25,075 nt of DNA from contig NWUY0300005415.1 of NCBI GenBank assembly GCA_004151065.3, positions 19,910 through 44,984 on the forward strand, given 5' to 3'. The stretch is from Larix sibirica. Lineage: Eukaryota > Streptophyta > Pinopsida > Pinales > Pinaceae. A program made the position numbers and the translations under genes. How positions within the stretch are numbered: the first letter of the stretch is position 1; each line of letters begins with the position of its first letter. The notes under the pieces were generated by a model that was given only the letters and a program-made list of their open reading frames with translations, made no database searches and had not been told where the DNA came from. Positions 1 through 9,717 of this stretch are shown one piece after another.

Positions 1-869
1 ATTTTTTATTTTATGAGCCAACATAAAAAAAATTAATTATTACTTTTTATTTTTGGTACATAACGTGACAGCATTACGTTACATTATGTTACACATCTCC
101 CCCATACCAGGTTGTAAGCACCTCACCACTCTTGGTGCAATTACATGGAAGACCTCATTAAATGAATATGAAAAAGAGAAGGAGAGGGGTGAAGATTAAT
201 CTATTAACAAACAAAAAAAACTCCTTTACAAACATGATTTAGTGATGGTTAAATTGTGTATACATATTGGTGTAGTTTACATGTTTAATTTATGAAAGTA
301 TTGATAGCATGAATCCATATGCTTCGAATCTTCAAGCATGATGAACATAAAACCAACCTTTTAAAATGATCATAAGCAAGTTCCCCATATCACTGAGGGA
401 TTTGGGCTGGTGTGCATAAGCTTCAAATGTGAGATGAAAGCCTCCACAATATTTAGTTCCTTCTTGCACTTATATTTAGTTACATTTTATCATTAAATTC
501 CTTCTAATTTGAATTAGTTTGATCAATATCAATTGATATTTGTAATATTGGTCAATATATGATATGATATCTATCAATATGTTTAACAATATCAATCACC
601 TTCAATATTTATGTCGTAGTTGATCTTTGATCAAATATTGTCATGCTAAGCATCTATTGCTCGATATCGATAGATATCTTATGTACACCTCAATCACAAT
701 ATATAATGATTGATATCAACACCCCCTTGTGTGTTAGGTTTATTTTGGATGAGTAATAGATTGATAATTAATTAAGATATGAATCAATTTCACATGTGTT
801 GATGTAGATCATATCAATATTGTATATCTATTGATATAAGTAAGCAATCACCATCAATCTCAATCTTAC
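1..869. other. AT-rich flank without a recognisable gene
   Basis: No reading frame here resembles a known protein family. The stretch is AT-rich, and from about 520 to 850 it is dense in GATAT/ATATC words and short palindromes. Bases 1-71 occur once in the window; from 72 on everything recurs at +5225. A sequence near 65-90 repeats GTTAC-type words but forms no clear element end. It may be old intergenic DNA or an unrecognised non-coding repeat. Confidence 0.6.
525..540. repeat. 16-bp perfect palindrome
   Basis: AATATCAATTGATATT reads the same on both strands. It lies in a patch rich in GATATC-like words (another, TCGATATCGA, is near 662). The second copy is at 5750-5765. In such AT-rich DNA it may be chance or part of a non-coding repeat. 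Confidence 0.6.
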
Positions 870-902
870 ATTGTTTCATTAATACCCATAATATATTGGT
901 CA

Positions 903-1106
903 ATGTTAAGCCAAAGGTGCCCTCTATCTCCGTTTCTTTTTCTCATAATTGGCGAAGAACTTAGTAGGGTAATCCTAGAGGTCAAGAGGGTAAGAGTTAT
1001 AACAAGAGTCAAGATGGGGAGAGCCTTGTTTTTATCTTCCCTGTTGTTTGTTGCTGACATCTTGCTTTTCAATAATGGGTCTCTAAGAGAAGCAAAACAA
1101 CGTTAA
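903..1106 (+). pseudogene. LINE-A reverse transcriptase fragment (motifs B-C)
   Basis: The 67-codon open stretch carries QRCPLSPFLFLIIGEELSR, the RT motif B region of plant LINEs (usually RQGxPLSPFLF...). About 28 residues later comes SSLLFVADILLF, the motif C region. Plant LINEs normally have F-V/A-D-D there, so the first catalytic aspartate appears replaced by alanine (GCT at 1053-1055), and the Gly after RQ is Arg. The segment would polymerise cDNA in an intact element; here it is a remnant. The initiating Met is incidental, because it lies inside the domain. Second copy at 6128-6331. Confidence 0.75.
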
Positions 1107-1346
1107 GAAATATTAAACCTGCACAACATTGGAATTGGTATGGAAGTAAATGTGCCCAAATTGACAATGTGGCTTGGATTAGGAGCATGCGAGGTAAGTG
1201 CTACACATTTGTCCTTATAATATACATATCAATGTTCAATAAGATTTAAATAATTGGGTTTTTTTACTAAGGCCAAATGGTTATGGGAACAAATACTAAT
1301 CATGGTTGCTAGAAATGATAGAGGAAATAAACCATTGGTGCAATAA

Positions 1347-1782
1347 GTGGTTTTCGATTGGAGGGAAATTGACTTGGTAAAGTCAATGTTGAAGGATATT
1401 CCTGTATTTTCGCATTCTCTAGCTTATATTCCTATGGAGTTCTTGAAGAATATCAAAAATAAAGTTTCAAATCTATGTGGACAAGAAAGAGAGATAATGA
1501 TGACATCCCTTTGGTTAAATGGAATTTAATAGCAATGGTAAAGGAATAGGGTGGTCGAGGCTTAAAAAAATACACTTATTAGGAAAATTGTTGGCAACAA
1601 AGAGTTTGTGGAGGGTAATTACTCGTGAAGGTTTGTGGAAGCAAATCATTGTTCATAAATATATAAGTCCTACTATAGTGACAAACTACATTAGGAATCC
1701 AAGGAAAACGATAAAGAATGTATTGACTCACTGGAAGATGTTAGTACATGGATTTCTAGTGATAGGAAATTGGTTGGTCTAG
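1347..1782 (+). pseudogene. LINE-A post-RT region
   Basis: Two overlapping open stretches in different frames (1347-1529 and 1519-1782) together match the conserved region after RT in plant LINEs. The first has LVKSMLKDIPVF, like the usual GR-x-x-LIKSVLxxIPVY. The second has KLLATKSLWRVITREGLWK, like the usual ALLAKWLWR...LW, followed by a W-rich stretch. LINE-B carries the same blocks at about 24440-24860. A frameshift near 1520 separates the halves, and an in-frame stop ends the second at 1780-1782. The sequence just after (WLVGLEGRIGDKIMIGVDP in mixed frames) matches the IGNG...DPW motif. Copy at 6572-7007. Confidence 0.7.
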
Positions 1783-2100
1783 AAGGTAGAATTGGAGACA
1801 AAATTATGATTGGTGTTGATCCTTGTATTGCTTGTAGGTATGCATATAAAATTTCCAAAACGCTAATTGAAGTGCTTCAAGATCAAGGTATTTTACACTC
1901 AATCATATAGTTTACTAAAAGTCTACAAATATATGACAGCAAGGATTGTTAGAGGTTCATAGTCAGTTTAGAAGGTGGATTTGCAAAACTATGGAAAGCC
2001 TATGTGTACAATCTTGTTAGAAGCAATGTTGAAATAAGGGAGGAGGAAGACTCTGTTGTATGATCAAAGAATGAGTGTTTGGGAACTTACTCAGTGCATT

Positions 2101-2310
2101 TGGGATACTAGGAAATGTTCTCTTCTGAGATAAATCGACTGAATTGGTGGTGGAAGGTAATATGGAAGATCAATGCTCTAAAAAAACTCATTTTTATGTG
2201 GTTAGATATTAAAAACAAGGTTTTAATGTGGGAAGTATTGCAAAGAAGAGCTAGGTAGGGTCCATGAATTTTCACTCTATAGAGAGAATGAATAAACAAT
2301 TAATCTACTT
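2101..2310 (+). pseudogene. LINE-A zf-RVT remnant
   Basis: Forward-strand translation around 2140-2250 gives WWKVIWKINALKKLIFMWL. This matches the start of the zf-RVT domain of plant LINE ORF2 (W-x-x-IW...PPKIKxFLW). Stops interrupt it before and after, and the cysteine pairs of the intact domain are not evident. The domain is known as a reverse-transcriptase-associated zinc-binding module; no function remains here. Second copy near 7326-7535. Confidence 0.55.
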
Positions 2311-2760
2311 ATCACCTGTCCCTATGATCGACAAAGTATGGTTGGAAGTGGAGCAATTAACTAAAGTAAAGGATAGGTAGAAGGAAGCCTTTGTAGAGGA
2401 ATGTTTTAAAGTTTGGATGAGCAAAAAAGATATAAAAATAATAAATGGTGTGCCTTTTTTAACAATTGAGGGAATATGGTTGGCAATAAAATCTTTATTA
2501 TTTGAGGAAAATTTAATTCCATCCTTCTAATACTCCTTACAAATTAGATCCATTTCCATAGCCGATTGGATGTTAGTAAAACAAGGATTGAGGTGCATCA
2601 ACTAGAAGTTTTGGTTAGAAATAAAGAACAAGTATGATCTTTTTTCAATGATGGAAGGTAGGGTCCTCAATATTTCAGTGGTGCAAGTGATATTATGTAT
2701 TTATCATACATACATGCATTGAAGTTCAAATAAATTTTATGTAGAGGGTCAAACAAGTAT

Positions 2761-2826
2761 GTGGAATTTATGTCTTTAAGATTTCTTAAAAATTCACCAG
2801 AAAAGAATATCAAGCATCTTCATATT
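2761..2826 (+). pseudogene. LINE-A RNase H, N-terminal half, interrupted
   Basis: The frame starting GTG at 2761 reads VEFMSLRFLKNSP and ends NIKHLHI at 2826. VEF is the AE(F/L)-type segment with the catalytic Glu in plant LINE RNase H, and HLHI is the strand before the catalytic GDS. The GDS half lies on the other side of the Ty3/gypsy element (18709 onward). Further upstream (about 2590-2760) weak RNase H-like sequence is riddled with stops. The intact domain would degrade the RNA strand of RNA-DNA hybrids. Second copy of this half: 7986-8051. Confidence 0.75.
2822..2826. repeat. Target-site duplication, left copy (C1)
   Basis: ATATT directly precedes the LTR terminal TG at 2827. The same five bases follow the other LTR at 14610-14614 and 18704-18708. 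Five bases is the expected duplication length for Ty3/gypsy integrases. Confidence 0.85.
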
Positions 2827-3183
2827 TGTAATATTCTTAAACCTAGAAATTCATAGAAAAGATAGAAAAGTAGAGGAGATAATAGATCAAATAGATAGCA
2901 ATGTTCACTTGCCTCTTTAAGGTGGCAACCTAGAAGACAAAAATTCCAAATATAATGATAATTCTTGACTAAAAATTACATATATTACTACAGTTATATA
3001 TAGTTCTTCAATAGCCAAAGTCCTAACTACTTGGGGTCCTTCTATTAATGAGAGTCAACGTCCTAGGGGCCTTTATTTAATAAAGATGGCCCTTTTACAA
3101 GAAGTCACTATCCACTAACAATCTAATGGGCCTTATGGCCTTGTACATTGATAAAATAAGGGGGTTAGGGTAGGACCCTAACA
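2827..3183 (-). repeat. 3' LTR (C1 copy)
   Basis: The 357-bp LTR begins on the - strand with TGTTAGGG at 3183 and ends ...AATATTACA at 2827, giving TG...CA termini. It aligns along its whole length with 14248-14609 at roughly 80-85% identity by eye, including the shared blocks near 3070-3090 and 3125-3145. A polypurine tract lies just upstream and the TSD just downstream. Confidence 0.9.
2993..3003 (-). promoter_or_regulatory. TATA-like box in LTR
   Basis: On the - strand CTATATATAAC lies about 180 nt into the LTR, a plausible place for the U3 promoter TATA box. The matching part of the 5' LTR (around 14425) has only a weaker TATAAG. It could be chance in AT-rich DNA. Copy at 8218-8228. Confidence 0.35.
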
Positions 3184-3185
3184 TG

Positions 3186-3195
3186 CCCTCCCCTC
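3186..3195 (-). other. Polypurine tract (C1 copy)
   Basis: GAGGGGAGGG on the - strand ends two bases before the LTR terminal TG. This is the position and composition expected for the plus-strand primer of an LTR retrotransposon. Confidence 0.85.
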
Positions 3196-3199
3196 AAAA

Positions 3200-4492
3200 G
3201 AAACATTGTTCTCATGGATGGAGATGGGGAAAATGTTGCAAAATGGATGATAGTTCCCAAGTAGCATCTTCTAGTGAGGTATCCTTCCACTGAATCAAAA
3301 CTTCCTAGATAGTGCATTGACGTAGCTAACGCTTCTGATTGTCCAAAACATCTTTTGATTGGAGCCAAATGGAGCCTTCTTCATATAGTTTTGGTAATGT
3401 AGTTTGAACTCGACGATTTTGACCCACTACCTTCTTCAAATAGGACTCATGAAATACTAGGTGGATCTTGAAGTGTGTCAGGAGTGCTAATTTGTAATCC
3501 ACTTGACTAATGCATTGGAGAATTTGATATGGGCCATAAAATTTTGGTGTAAGATTTTGATGTCCTTAAACTTTGAGATAGGTATGCTTATAAGGTTGGA
3601 GGTGAATGAACATCGGGTTGCTTTTTACAAATGAATGCTCCGAGCATTGTTGGTTTGCTTGTTGCTTCATGCAATTTTGAGCCATAGCTAAATTTTCCTT
3701 AAGTGCGCAAACAATGTCATCTCGATTATGAAGCAGACTATCGACTATATGCACTTTGGAAGTACCTGGTAGATAAGAAACTATGGAGGGTGGTTGTTGG
3801 CCATATACTACTTCATATGGTGCAATTTTTGTATCCTCACGATAAGTGGTATTATACCACAAATATTCCAATGGGAACTACTGTTCCCATTGGTTTTTCT
3901 TTTCAGATAGAAAACATCTCAAATAGGTTTCAAGACACTTGTTGACATGTTTGGTCTAGTCATATATTTGAGAATGATAAGGGGTGCTCATTTGCAACTG
4001 GGTTCCCTAGAGTCTAAATAGTTATTTCCAAAATTTGTTGGTGAATGTGGGATCATGATATGACAGAATGGAGGTAGGCATGCCATGGAGTTTGAAAATA
4101 TAGTCTAAAAAAACTTGGGCAATCGTTGCTAGGGTAAATGGGCGTTGCAAAGCGCAAAACTGAGCATATTTGGAAAGTTGATCAACTACCACCATGATGA
4201 TTTATTTGTTACCTACTTTCATAAGACCAATAATAAATTCATGGAAATTTCAATCCAAATAGTGAGGGATTGACAATGGTTGTACTTCCCCAGGAGTCTT
4301 TATTGTCTCACCCTTTTTCTTATGGAAAGTGTCACATTTTTCTACAAAAGTAAGTATATCCTTTTTCATTCCTTCCCAAGAGAAGGAGAGCCTAGCACAT
4401 GCATAAGTTTTATGAAATCCTGAGTGACCTACAAGAGGAGATGAATGTAACTCTGTGAATATTTCATGTTTTAAAGCAGGGTTAGGTACCAT
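3200..4492 (-). pseudogene. Ty3/gypsy integrase plus chromodomain (C1 copy)
   Basis: Same sequence as 8425-9717, described in full there. The H2C2 zinc-binding segment starts at 4492, the core follows with several in-frame stops, then the open stretch 3871-3566 with WYNTTYREDTKIAPYEVVYG, the GPY module near 3520-3535, and the chromodomain QWKD...DATWE near 3245-3300. One difference from the C2 copy: residues DTFHKKKG here read DTFHEKKG there (SNP near 4317), and one Val/Leu change near 4274. Confidence 0.85.
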
Positions 4493-5295
4493 AAAAAAGG
4501 CCTTTATATCGTATTGTATCTTGCTGCCAAATGTAACCTTGGTGAGGTTTGGGATCCTCTTGGAGGCACTTGATGAGCTAAGATGTAGTAGAATTAGTTA
4601 GCCATTCTTGTTTTGATTCCTTTAACCATTCAGGTATTGGAGAGGACATGGAAACATGTAATCCCTCTTCCTCATGTTTCCTTGACAAGGCATCTACCAG
4701 AACATTTCCTTTTACCTTTTTGTAGATGATATCATAATCATAGCCAAACATTTTGGTGATCTATTTATGCTTCTCTAGGTATGAAAACCTTTGCTCCAAA
4801 AAGTACTTTAGGATATGGTTGTCTTGATTTGGAAGCGCCACCCTATGAGAAATGGCCTCCATGTGTCAACTACATGTAGGATGGCCATCATTTCTTTCTC
4901 GTAGGTAGACTTTCTCAAATTCTTGTCACGTAACTATTTACTTGTGAATGTTAAAGGTATTCCTTCTTGCATTAGAACTGCACCCAAGCCTTTTATGGAG
5001 GCATCACATTCCAATACAAAAGTATTAGTAAAAACAGGCACATCTAAGACCGGTGTGGTGCGCATGGCTTTCTTTAAAACTGAGAATGCTTGTTCTTCTG
5101 TTTGGTTCCATGCAAAGGTATTTTTCTTCAGTAGGTTTTTCAATGGGGCTGAAATTTTACCATAGTTCTTTGCAAACTTCCTATAGTAGCCTATAATGCC
5201 TAAAAACCCGTGTAAGCTCTTCACGGTTTTAGGACGGGGCCATTCTTGCATTGATGCAATATTCACATGGTCCACTCTCGCCCCATATTGTCCAA
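4493..5295 (-). pseudogene. Ty3/gypsy RT end and RNase H (C1 copy, cut by N)
   Basis: Same as 9718-10520. The open part, 5295-4934, carries the RT-RNase H connection (GFLGIIGYYRKFAKNY) and the RNase H start with the catalytic-type Asp in LECDAS. The N-terminal side is lost at the N; the complete reading is in C2. Confidence 0.88.
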
Positions 5296-5296
5296 N
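5296..5296. other. Assembly join 1 (single N)
   Basis: A lone N separates unique-looking sequence ending TATTGTCCAA from a jump back to the sequence of position 72. The left side continues correctly at 10521 in C2. This is a contig join of unknown true size, here negative (overlap). Confidence 0.95.
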
Positions 5297-6104
5297 CATT
5301 ACGTTACATTATGTTACACATCTCCCCCATACCAGGTTGTAAGCACCTCACCACTCTTGGTGCAATTACATGGAAGACCTCATTAAATGAATATGAAAAA
5401 GAGAAGGAGAGGGGTGAAGATTAATCTATTAACAAACAAAAAAAACTCCTTTACAAACATGATTTAGTGATGGTTAAATTGTGTATACATATTGGTGTAG
5501 TTTACATGTTTAATTTATGAAAGTATTGATAGCATGAATCCATATGCTTCGAATCTTCAAGCATGATGAACATAAAACCAACCTTTTAAAATGATCATAA
5601 GCAAGTTCCCCATATCACTGAGGGATTTGGGCTGGTGTGCATAAGCTTCAAATGTGAGATGAAAGCCTCCACAATATTTAGTTCCTTCTTGCACTTATAT
5701 TTAGTTACATTTTATCATTAAATTCCTTCTAATTTGAATTAGTTTGATCAATATCAATTGATATTTGTAATATTGGTCAATATATGATATGATATCTATC
5801 AATATGTTTAACAATATCAATCACCTTCAATATTTATGTCGTAGTTGATCTTTGATCAAATATTGTCATGCTAAGCATCTATTGCTCGATATCGATAGAT
5901 ATCTTATGTACACCTCAATCACAATATATAATGATTGATATCAACACCCCCTTGTGTGTTAGGTTTATTTTGGATGAGTAATAGATTGATAATTAATTAA
6001 GATATGAATCAATTTCACATGTGTTGATGTAGATCATATCAATATTGTATATCTATTGATATAAGTAAGCAATCACCATCAATCTCAATCTTACATTGTT
6101 TCAT

Positions 6105-8051
6105 TAATACCCATAATATATTGGTCAATGTTAAGCCAAAGGTGCCCTCTATCTCCGTTTCTTTTTCTCATAATTGGCGAAGAACTTAGTAGGGTAATCC
6201 TAGAGGTCAAGAGGGTAAGAGTTATAACAAGAGTCAAGATGGGGAGAGCCTTGTTTTTATCTTCCCTGTTGTTTGTTGCTGACATCTTGCTTTTCAATAA
6301 TGGGTCTCTAAGAGAAGCAAAACAACGTTAAGAAATATTAAACCTGCACAACATTGGAATTGGTATGGAAGTAAATGTGCCCAAATTGACAATGTGGCTT
6401 GGATTAGGAGCATGCGAGGTAAGTGCTACACATTTGTCCTTATAATATACATATCAATGTTCAATAAGATTTAAATAATTGGGTTTTTTTACTAAGGCCA
6501 AATGGTTATGGGAACAAATACTAATCATGGTTGCTAGAAATGATAGAGGAAATAAACCATTGGTGCAATAAGTGGTTTTCGATTGGAGGGAAATTGACTT
6601 GGTAAAGTCAATGTTGAAGGATATTCCTGTATTTTCGCATTCTCTAGCTTATATTCCTATGGAGTTCTTGAAGAATATCAAAAATAAAGTTTCAAATCTA
6701 TGTGGACAAGAAAGAGAGATAATGATGACATCCCTTTGGTTAAATGGAATTTAATAGCAATGGTAAAGGAATAGGGTGGTCGAGGCTTAAAAAAATACAC
6801 TTATTAGGAAAATTGTTGGCAACAAAGAGTTTGTGGAGGGTAATTACTCGTGAAGGTTTGTGGAAGCAAATCATTGTTCATAAATATATAAGTCCTACTA
6901 TAGTGACAAACTACATTAGGAATCCAAGGAAAACGATAAAGAATGTATTGACTCACTGGAAGATGTTAGTACATGGATTTCTAGTGATAGGAAATTGGTT
7001 GGTCTAGAAGGTAGAATTGGAGACAAAATTATGATTGGTGTTGATCCTTGTATTGCTTGTAGGTATGCATATAAAATTTCCAAAACGCTAATTGAAGTGC
7101 TTCAAGATCAAGGTATTTTACACTCAATCATATAGTTTACTAAAAGTCTACAAATATATGACAGCAAGGATTGTTAGAGGTTCATAGTCAGTTTAGAAGG
7201 TGAATTTGCAAAACTATGGAAAGCCTATGTGTACAATCTTGTTAGAAGCAATGTTGAAATAAGGGAGGAGGAAGACTCTGTTGTATGATCAAAGAATGAG
7301 TGTTTGGGAACTTACTCAGTGCATTTGGGATACTAGGAAATGTTCTCTTCTGAGATAAATCGACTGAATTGGTGGTGGAAGGTAATATGGAAGATCAATG
7401 CTCTAAAAAAACTCATTTTTATGTGGTTAGATATTAAAAACAAGGTTTTAATGTGGGAAGTATTGCAAAGAAGAGCTAGGTAGGGTCCATGAATTTTCAC
7501 TCTATAGAGAGAATGAATAAACAATTAATCTACTTATCACCTGTCCCTATGATCGACAAAGTATGGTTGGAAGTGGAGCAATTAACTAAAGTAAAGGATA
7601 GGTAGAAGGAAGCCTTTGTAGAGGAATGTTTTAAAGTTTGGATGAGCAAAAAAGATATAAAAATAATAAATGGTGTGCCTTTTTTAACAATTGAGGGAAT
7701 ATGGTTGGCAATAAAATCTTTATTATTTGAGGAAAATTTAATTCCATCCTTCTAATACTCCTTACAAATTAGATCCATTTCCATAGCCGATTGGATGTTA
7801 GTAAAACAAGGATTGAGGTGCATCAACTAGAAGTTTTGGTTAGAAATAAAGAACAAGTATGATCTTTTTTCAATGATGGAAGGTAGGGTCCTCAATATTT
7901 CAGTGGTGCAAGTGATATTATGTATTTATCATACATACATGCATTGAAGTTCAAATAAATTTTATGTAGAGGGTCAAACAAGTATGTGGAATTTATGTCT
8001 TTAAGATTTCTTAAAAATTCACCAGAAAAGAATATCAAGCATCTTCATATT
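6105..8051 (+). mobile_element. LINE-A, left part (second copy)
   Basis: Repeat of 880-2826. RT fragment 6128-6331 (FVAD at 6272-6283), post-RT stretches 6572-6754 and 6744-7007, zf-RVT remnant about 7326-7535, RNase H left half 7986-8051 ending at the Ty3/gypsy LTR. Differences from copy one are single bases only (for example near 7202 and 8117), so this is the same locus and not an independent LINE insertion. Confidence 0.82.
8047..8051. repeat. Target-site duplication, left copy (C2)
   Basis: ATATT immediately before the LTR TG at 8052; matched by ATATT at 14610-14614 in the same piece. Confidence 0.88.
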
Positions 8052-8408
8052 TGTAATATTCTTAAACCTAGAAATTCATAGAAAAGATAGAAAAGTAGAG
8101 GAGATAATAGATCAAATAGAAAGCAATGTTCACTTGCCTCTTTAAGGTGGCAACCTAGAAGACAAAAATTCCAAATATAATGATAATTCTTGACTAAAAA
8201 TTACATATATTACTACAGTTATATATAGTTCTTCAATAGCCAAAGTCCTAACTACTTGGGGTCCTTCTATTAATGAGAGTCAACGTCCTAGGGGCCTTTA
8301 TTTAATAAAGATGGCCCTTTTACAAGAAGTCACTATCCACTAACAATCTAATGGGCCTTATGGCCTTGTACATTGAAAAAATAAGGGGGTTAGGGTAGGA
8401 CCCTAACA
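8052..8408 (-). repeat. 3' LTR (C2 copy)
   Basis: Same 357-bp LTR as 2827-3183. Near its outer tip the - strand has GTTAGGGT-CCT-ACCCTAAC, an 8-bp perfect inverted repeat with a 3-bp spacer (8389-8407), corrupted by two changes in the 5' LTR. Confidence 0.9.
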
Positions 8409-8410
8409 TG

Positions 8411-8420
8411 CCCTCCCCTC
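8411..8420 (-). other. Polypurine tract
   Basis: GAGGGGAGGG on the - strand, two bases from the 3' LTR start; primer for plus-strand DNA synthesis in an active element. Confidence 0.87.
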
Positions 8421-8424
8421 AAAA

Positions 8425-8600
8425 GAAACATTGTTCTCATGGATGGAGATGGGGAAAATGTTGCAAAATGGATGATAGTTCCCAAGTAGCATCTTCTAGT
8501 GAGGTATCCTTCCACTGAATCAAAACTTCCTAGATAGTGCATTGACGTAGCTAACGCTTCTGATTGTCCAAAACATCTTTTGATTGGAGCCAAATGGAGC
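8425..8600 (-). pseudogene. Ty3/gypsy chromodomain remnant
   Basis: On the - strand the frame near 8526-8470 reads VLIQWKDTSLEDATWEL, matching the end of chromodomains in plant chromoviral integrases (LVKWKG...EATWE). The domain is known to tether integration to marked chromatin. A stop follows shortly after. The upstream half, between the GPY module and this motif, is poorly preserved with stops. The longest Met-initiated open stretch here (8593-8390) is a neighbouring frame, not the domain. Confidence 0.7.
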
Positions 8601-9717
8601 CTTCTTCATATAGTTTTGGTAATGTAGTTTGAACTCGACGATTTTGACCCACTACCTTCTTCAAATAGGACTCATGAAATACTAGGTGGATCTTGAAGTG
8701 TGTCAGGAGTGCTAATTTGTAATCCACTTGACTAATGCATTGGAGAATTTGATATGGGCCATAAAATTTTGGTGTAAGATTTTGATGTCCTTAAACTTTG
8801 AGATAGGTATGCTTATAAGGTTGGAGGTGAATGAACATCGGGTTGCTTTTTACAAATGAATGCTCCGAGCATTGTTGGTTTGCTTGTTGCTTCATGCAAT
8901 TTTGAGCCATAGCTAAATTTTCCTTAAGTGCGCAAACAATGTCATCTCGATTATGAAGCAGACTATCGACTATATGCACTTTGGAAGTACCTGGTAGATA
9001 AGAAACTATGGAGGGTGGTTGTTGGCCATATACTACTTCATATGGTGCAATTTTTGTATCCTCACGATAAGTGGTATTATACCACAAATATTCCAATGGG
9101 AACTACTGTTCCCATTGGTTTTTCTTTTCAGATAGAAAACATCTCAAATAGGTTTCAAGACACTTGTTGACATGTTTGGTCTAGTCATATATTTGAGAAT
9201 GATAAGGGGTGCTCATTTGCAACTGGGTTCCCTAGAGTCTAAATAGTTATTTCCAAAATTTGTTGGTGAATGTGGGATCATGATATGACAGAATGGAGGT
9301 AGGCATGCCATGGAGTTTGAAAATATAGTCTAAAAAAACTTGGGCAATCGTTGCTAGGGTAAATGGGCGTTGCAAAGCGCAAAACTGAGCATATTTGGAA
9401 AGTTGATCAACTACCACCATGATGATTTATTTGTTACCTACTTTCATAAGACCAATAATAAATTCATGGAAATTTCAATCCAAATAGTGAGGGATTGACA
9501 ATGGTTGTAATTCCCCAGGAGTCTTTATTGTCTCACCCTTTTTCTCATGGAAAGTGTCACATTTTTCTACAAAAGTAAGTATATCCTTTTTCATTCCTTC
9601 CCAAGAGAAGGAGAGCCTAGCACATGCATAAGTTTTATGAAATCCTGAGTGACCTACAAGAGGAGATGAATGTAACTCTGTGAATATTTCATGTTTTAAA
9701 GCAGGGTTAGGTACCAT
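8601..9717 (-). pseudogene. Ty3/gypsy integrase, inactivated
   Basis: Domains in order: the H2C2 zinc-binding segment (open stretch 9717-9475; LHSS...GHSGFHKTY...FVEKCDTF), where the second Cys of the CxxC pair is Phe; then the RNase H-fold core, interrupted by at least five stops between about 9474 and 9100; then WYNTTYREDTKIAPYEVVYG in the open stretch 9096-8791; then the GPY module (FYGPYQIL, near 8735-8765). Aligned by eye to the family, the catalytic D-D-E appears as Glu (HEFI for MDFI), Tyr (SYHDPTF for SDRDPTF, near 9280) and Lys (TKHVNKCLE for TEVVNKCLE, near 9170). The product could not have joined cDNA to DNA. Confidence 0.85.

Larger units (their letters stand above)
880..2826 (+). 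mobile_element. LINE-A, left part (first copy), 5'-truncated non-LTR retrotransposon
   Basis: A decayed LINE ORF2 can be followed in order: end of the reverse transcriptase (903-1106), post-RT region (1347-1782), zf-RVT (about 2101-2310) and the start of RNase H (to 2826). RT parts N-terminal to the PLSPFLF motif, the endonuclease and ORF1 are absent, so the copy is 5'-truncated near 880; the exact boundary is uncertain. It is cut at 2826 by the Ty3/gypsy insertion and resumes at 18709 in C3 (14615 in C2). Stops and frameshifts throughout show it is long dead. It is related to LINE-B at the right end of the window. Confidence 0.8.
72..5295. repeat. Overlap block 1, first copy (end of C1)
   Basis: These 5224 bases recur at 5297-10520 with a constant offset of 5225. 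I saw only about five or six substitutions, for example near 1980, 2897, 3152, 4274 and 4317. The repeat ends exactly at the N at 5296, and sequence after the second copy continues uniquely from 10521. This is the signature of two overlapping contigs placed end to end rather than merged. Confidence 0.93.
2827..5295 (-). mobile_element. Ty3/gypsy element, 3' part only (C1)
   Basis: This is the 3' LTR, chromodomain, integrase and part of RNase H of the element seen complete at 8052-14609. It is cut off by the N at 5296, not by biological truncation: the second copy of this stretch (8052-10520) runs on into RT, protease, gag and the 5' LTR. Confidence 0.9.

Noticed and set aside
866-1072. 68-codon - strand open stretch
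   Set aside because: Antisense to the LINE-A RT fragment, whose + strand motifs are clear.
3164-3182. Interstitial telomere repeat
   Set aside because: Only one TTAGGG on each arm of a short palindrome at the LTR tip, with no tandem TTTAGGG array.
3165-3368. 67-residue - strand open stretch as a separate small gene
   Set aside because: It overlaps the chromodomain and PPT in a neighbouring frame. The QWKD...DATWE motif lies in the other frame, so this is a shadow.
3703-3945. 80-codon + strand open stretch
   Set aside because: It is antisense to the integrase/GPY region and shows no family pattern of its own; the same applies to 8928-9170.
4923-5165. 80-codon + strand open stretch
   Set aside because: Antisense shadow of the RNase H frame; also 10148-10390.
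8052-8800. An env-like gene that would make this an endogenous retrovirus
   Set aside because: Between the integrase GPY module and the PPT there is only room for the chromodomain; no membrane or signal segments are seen.
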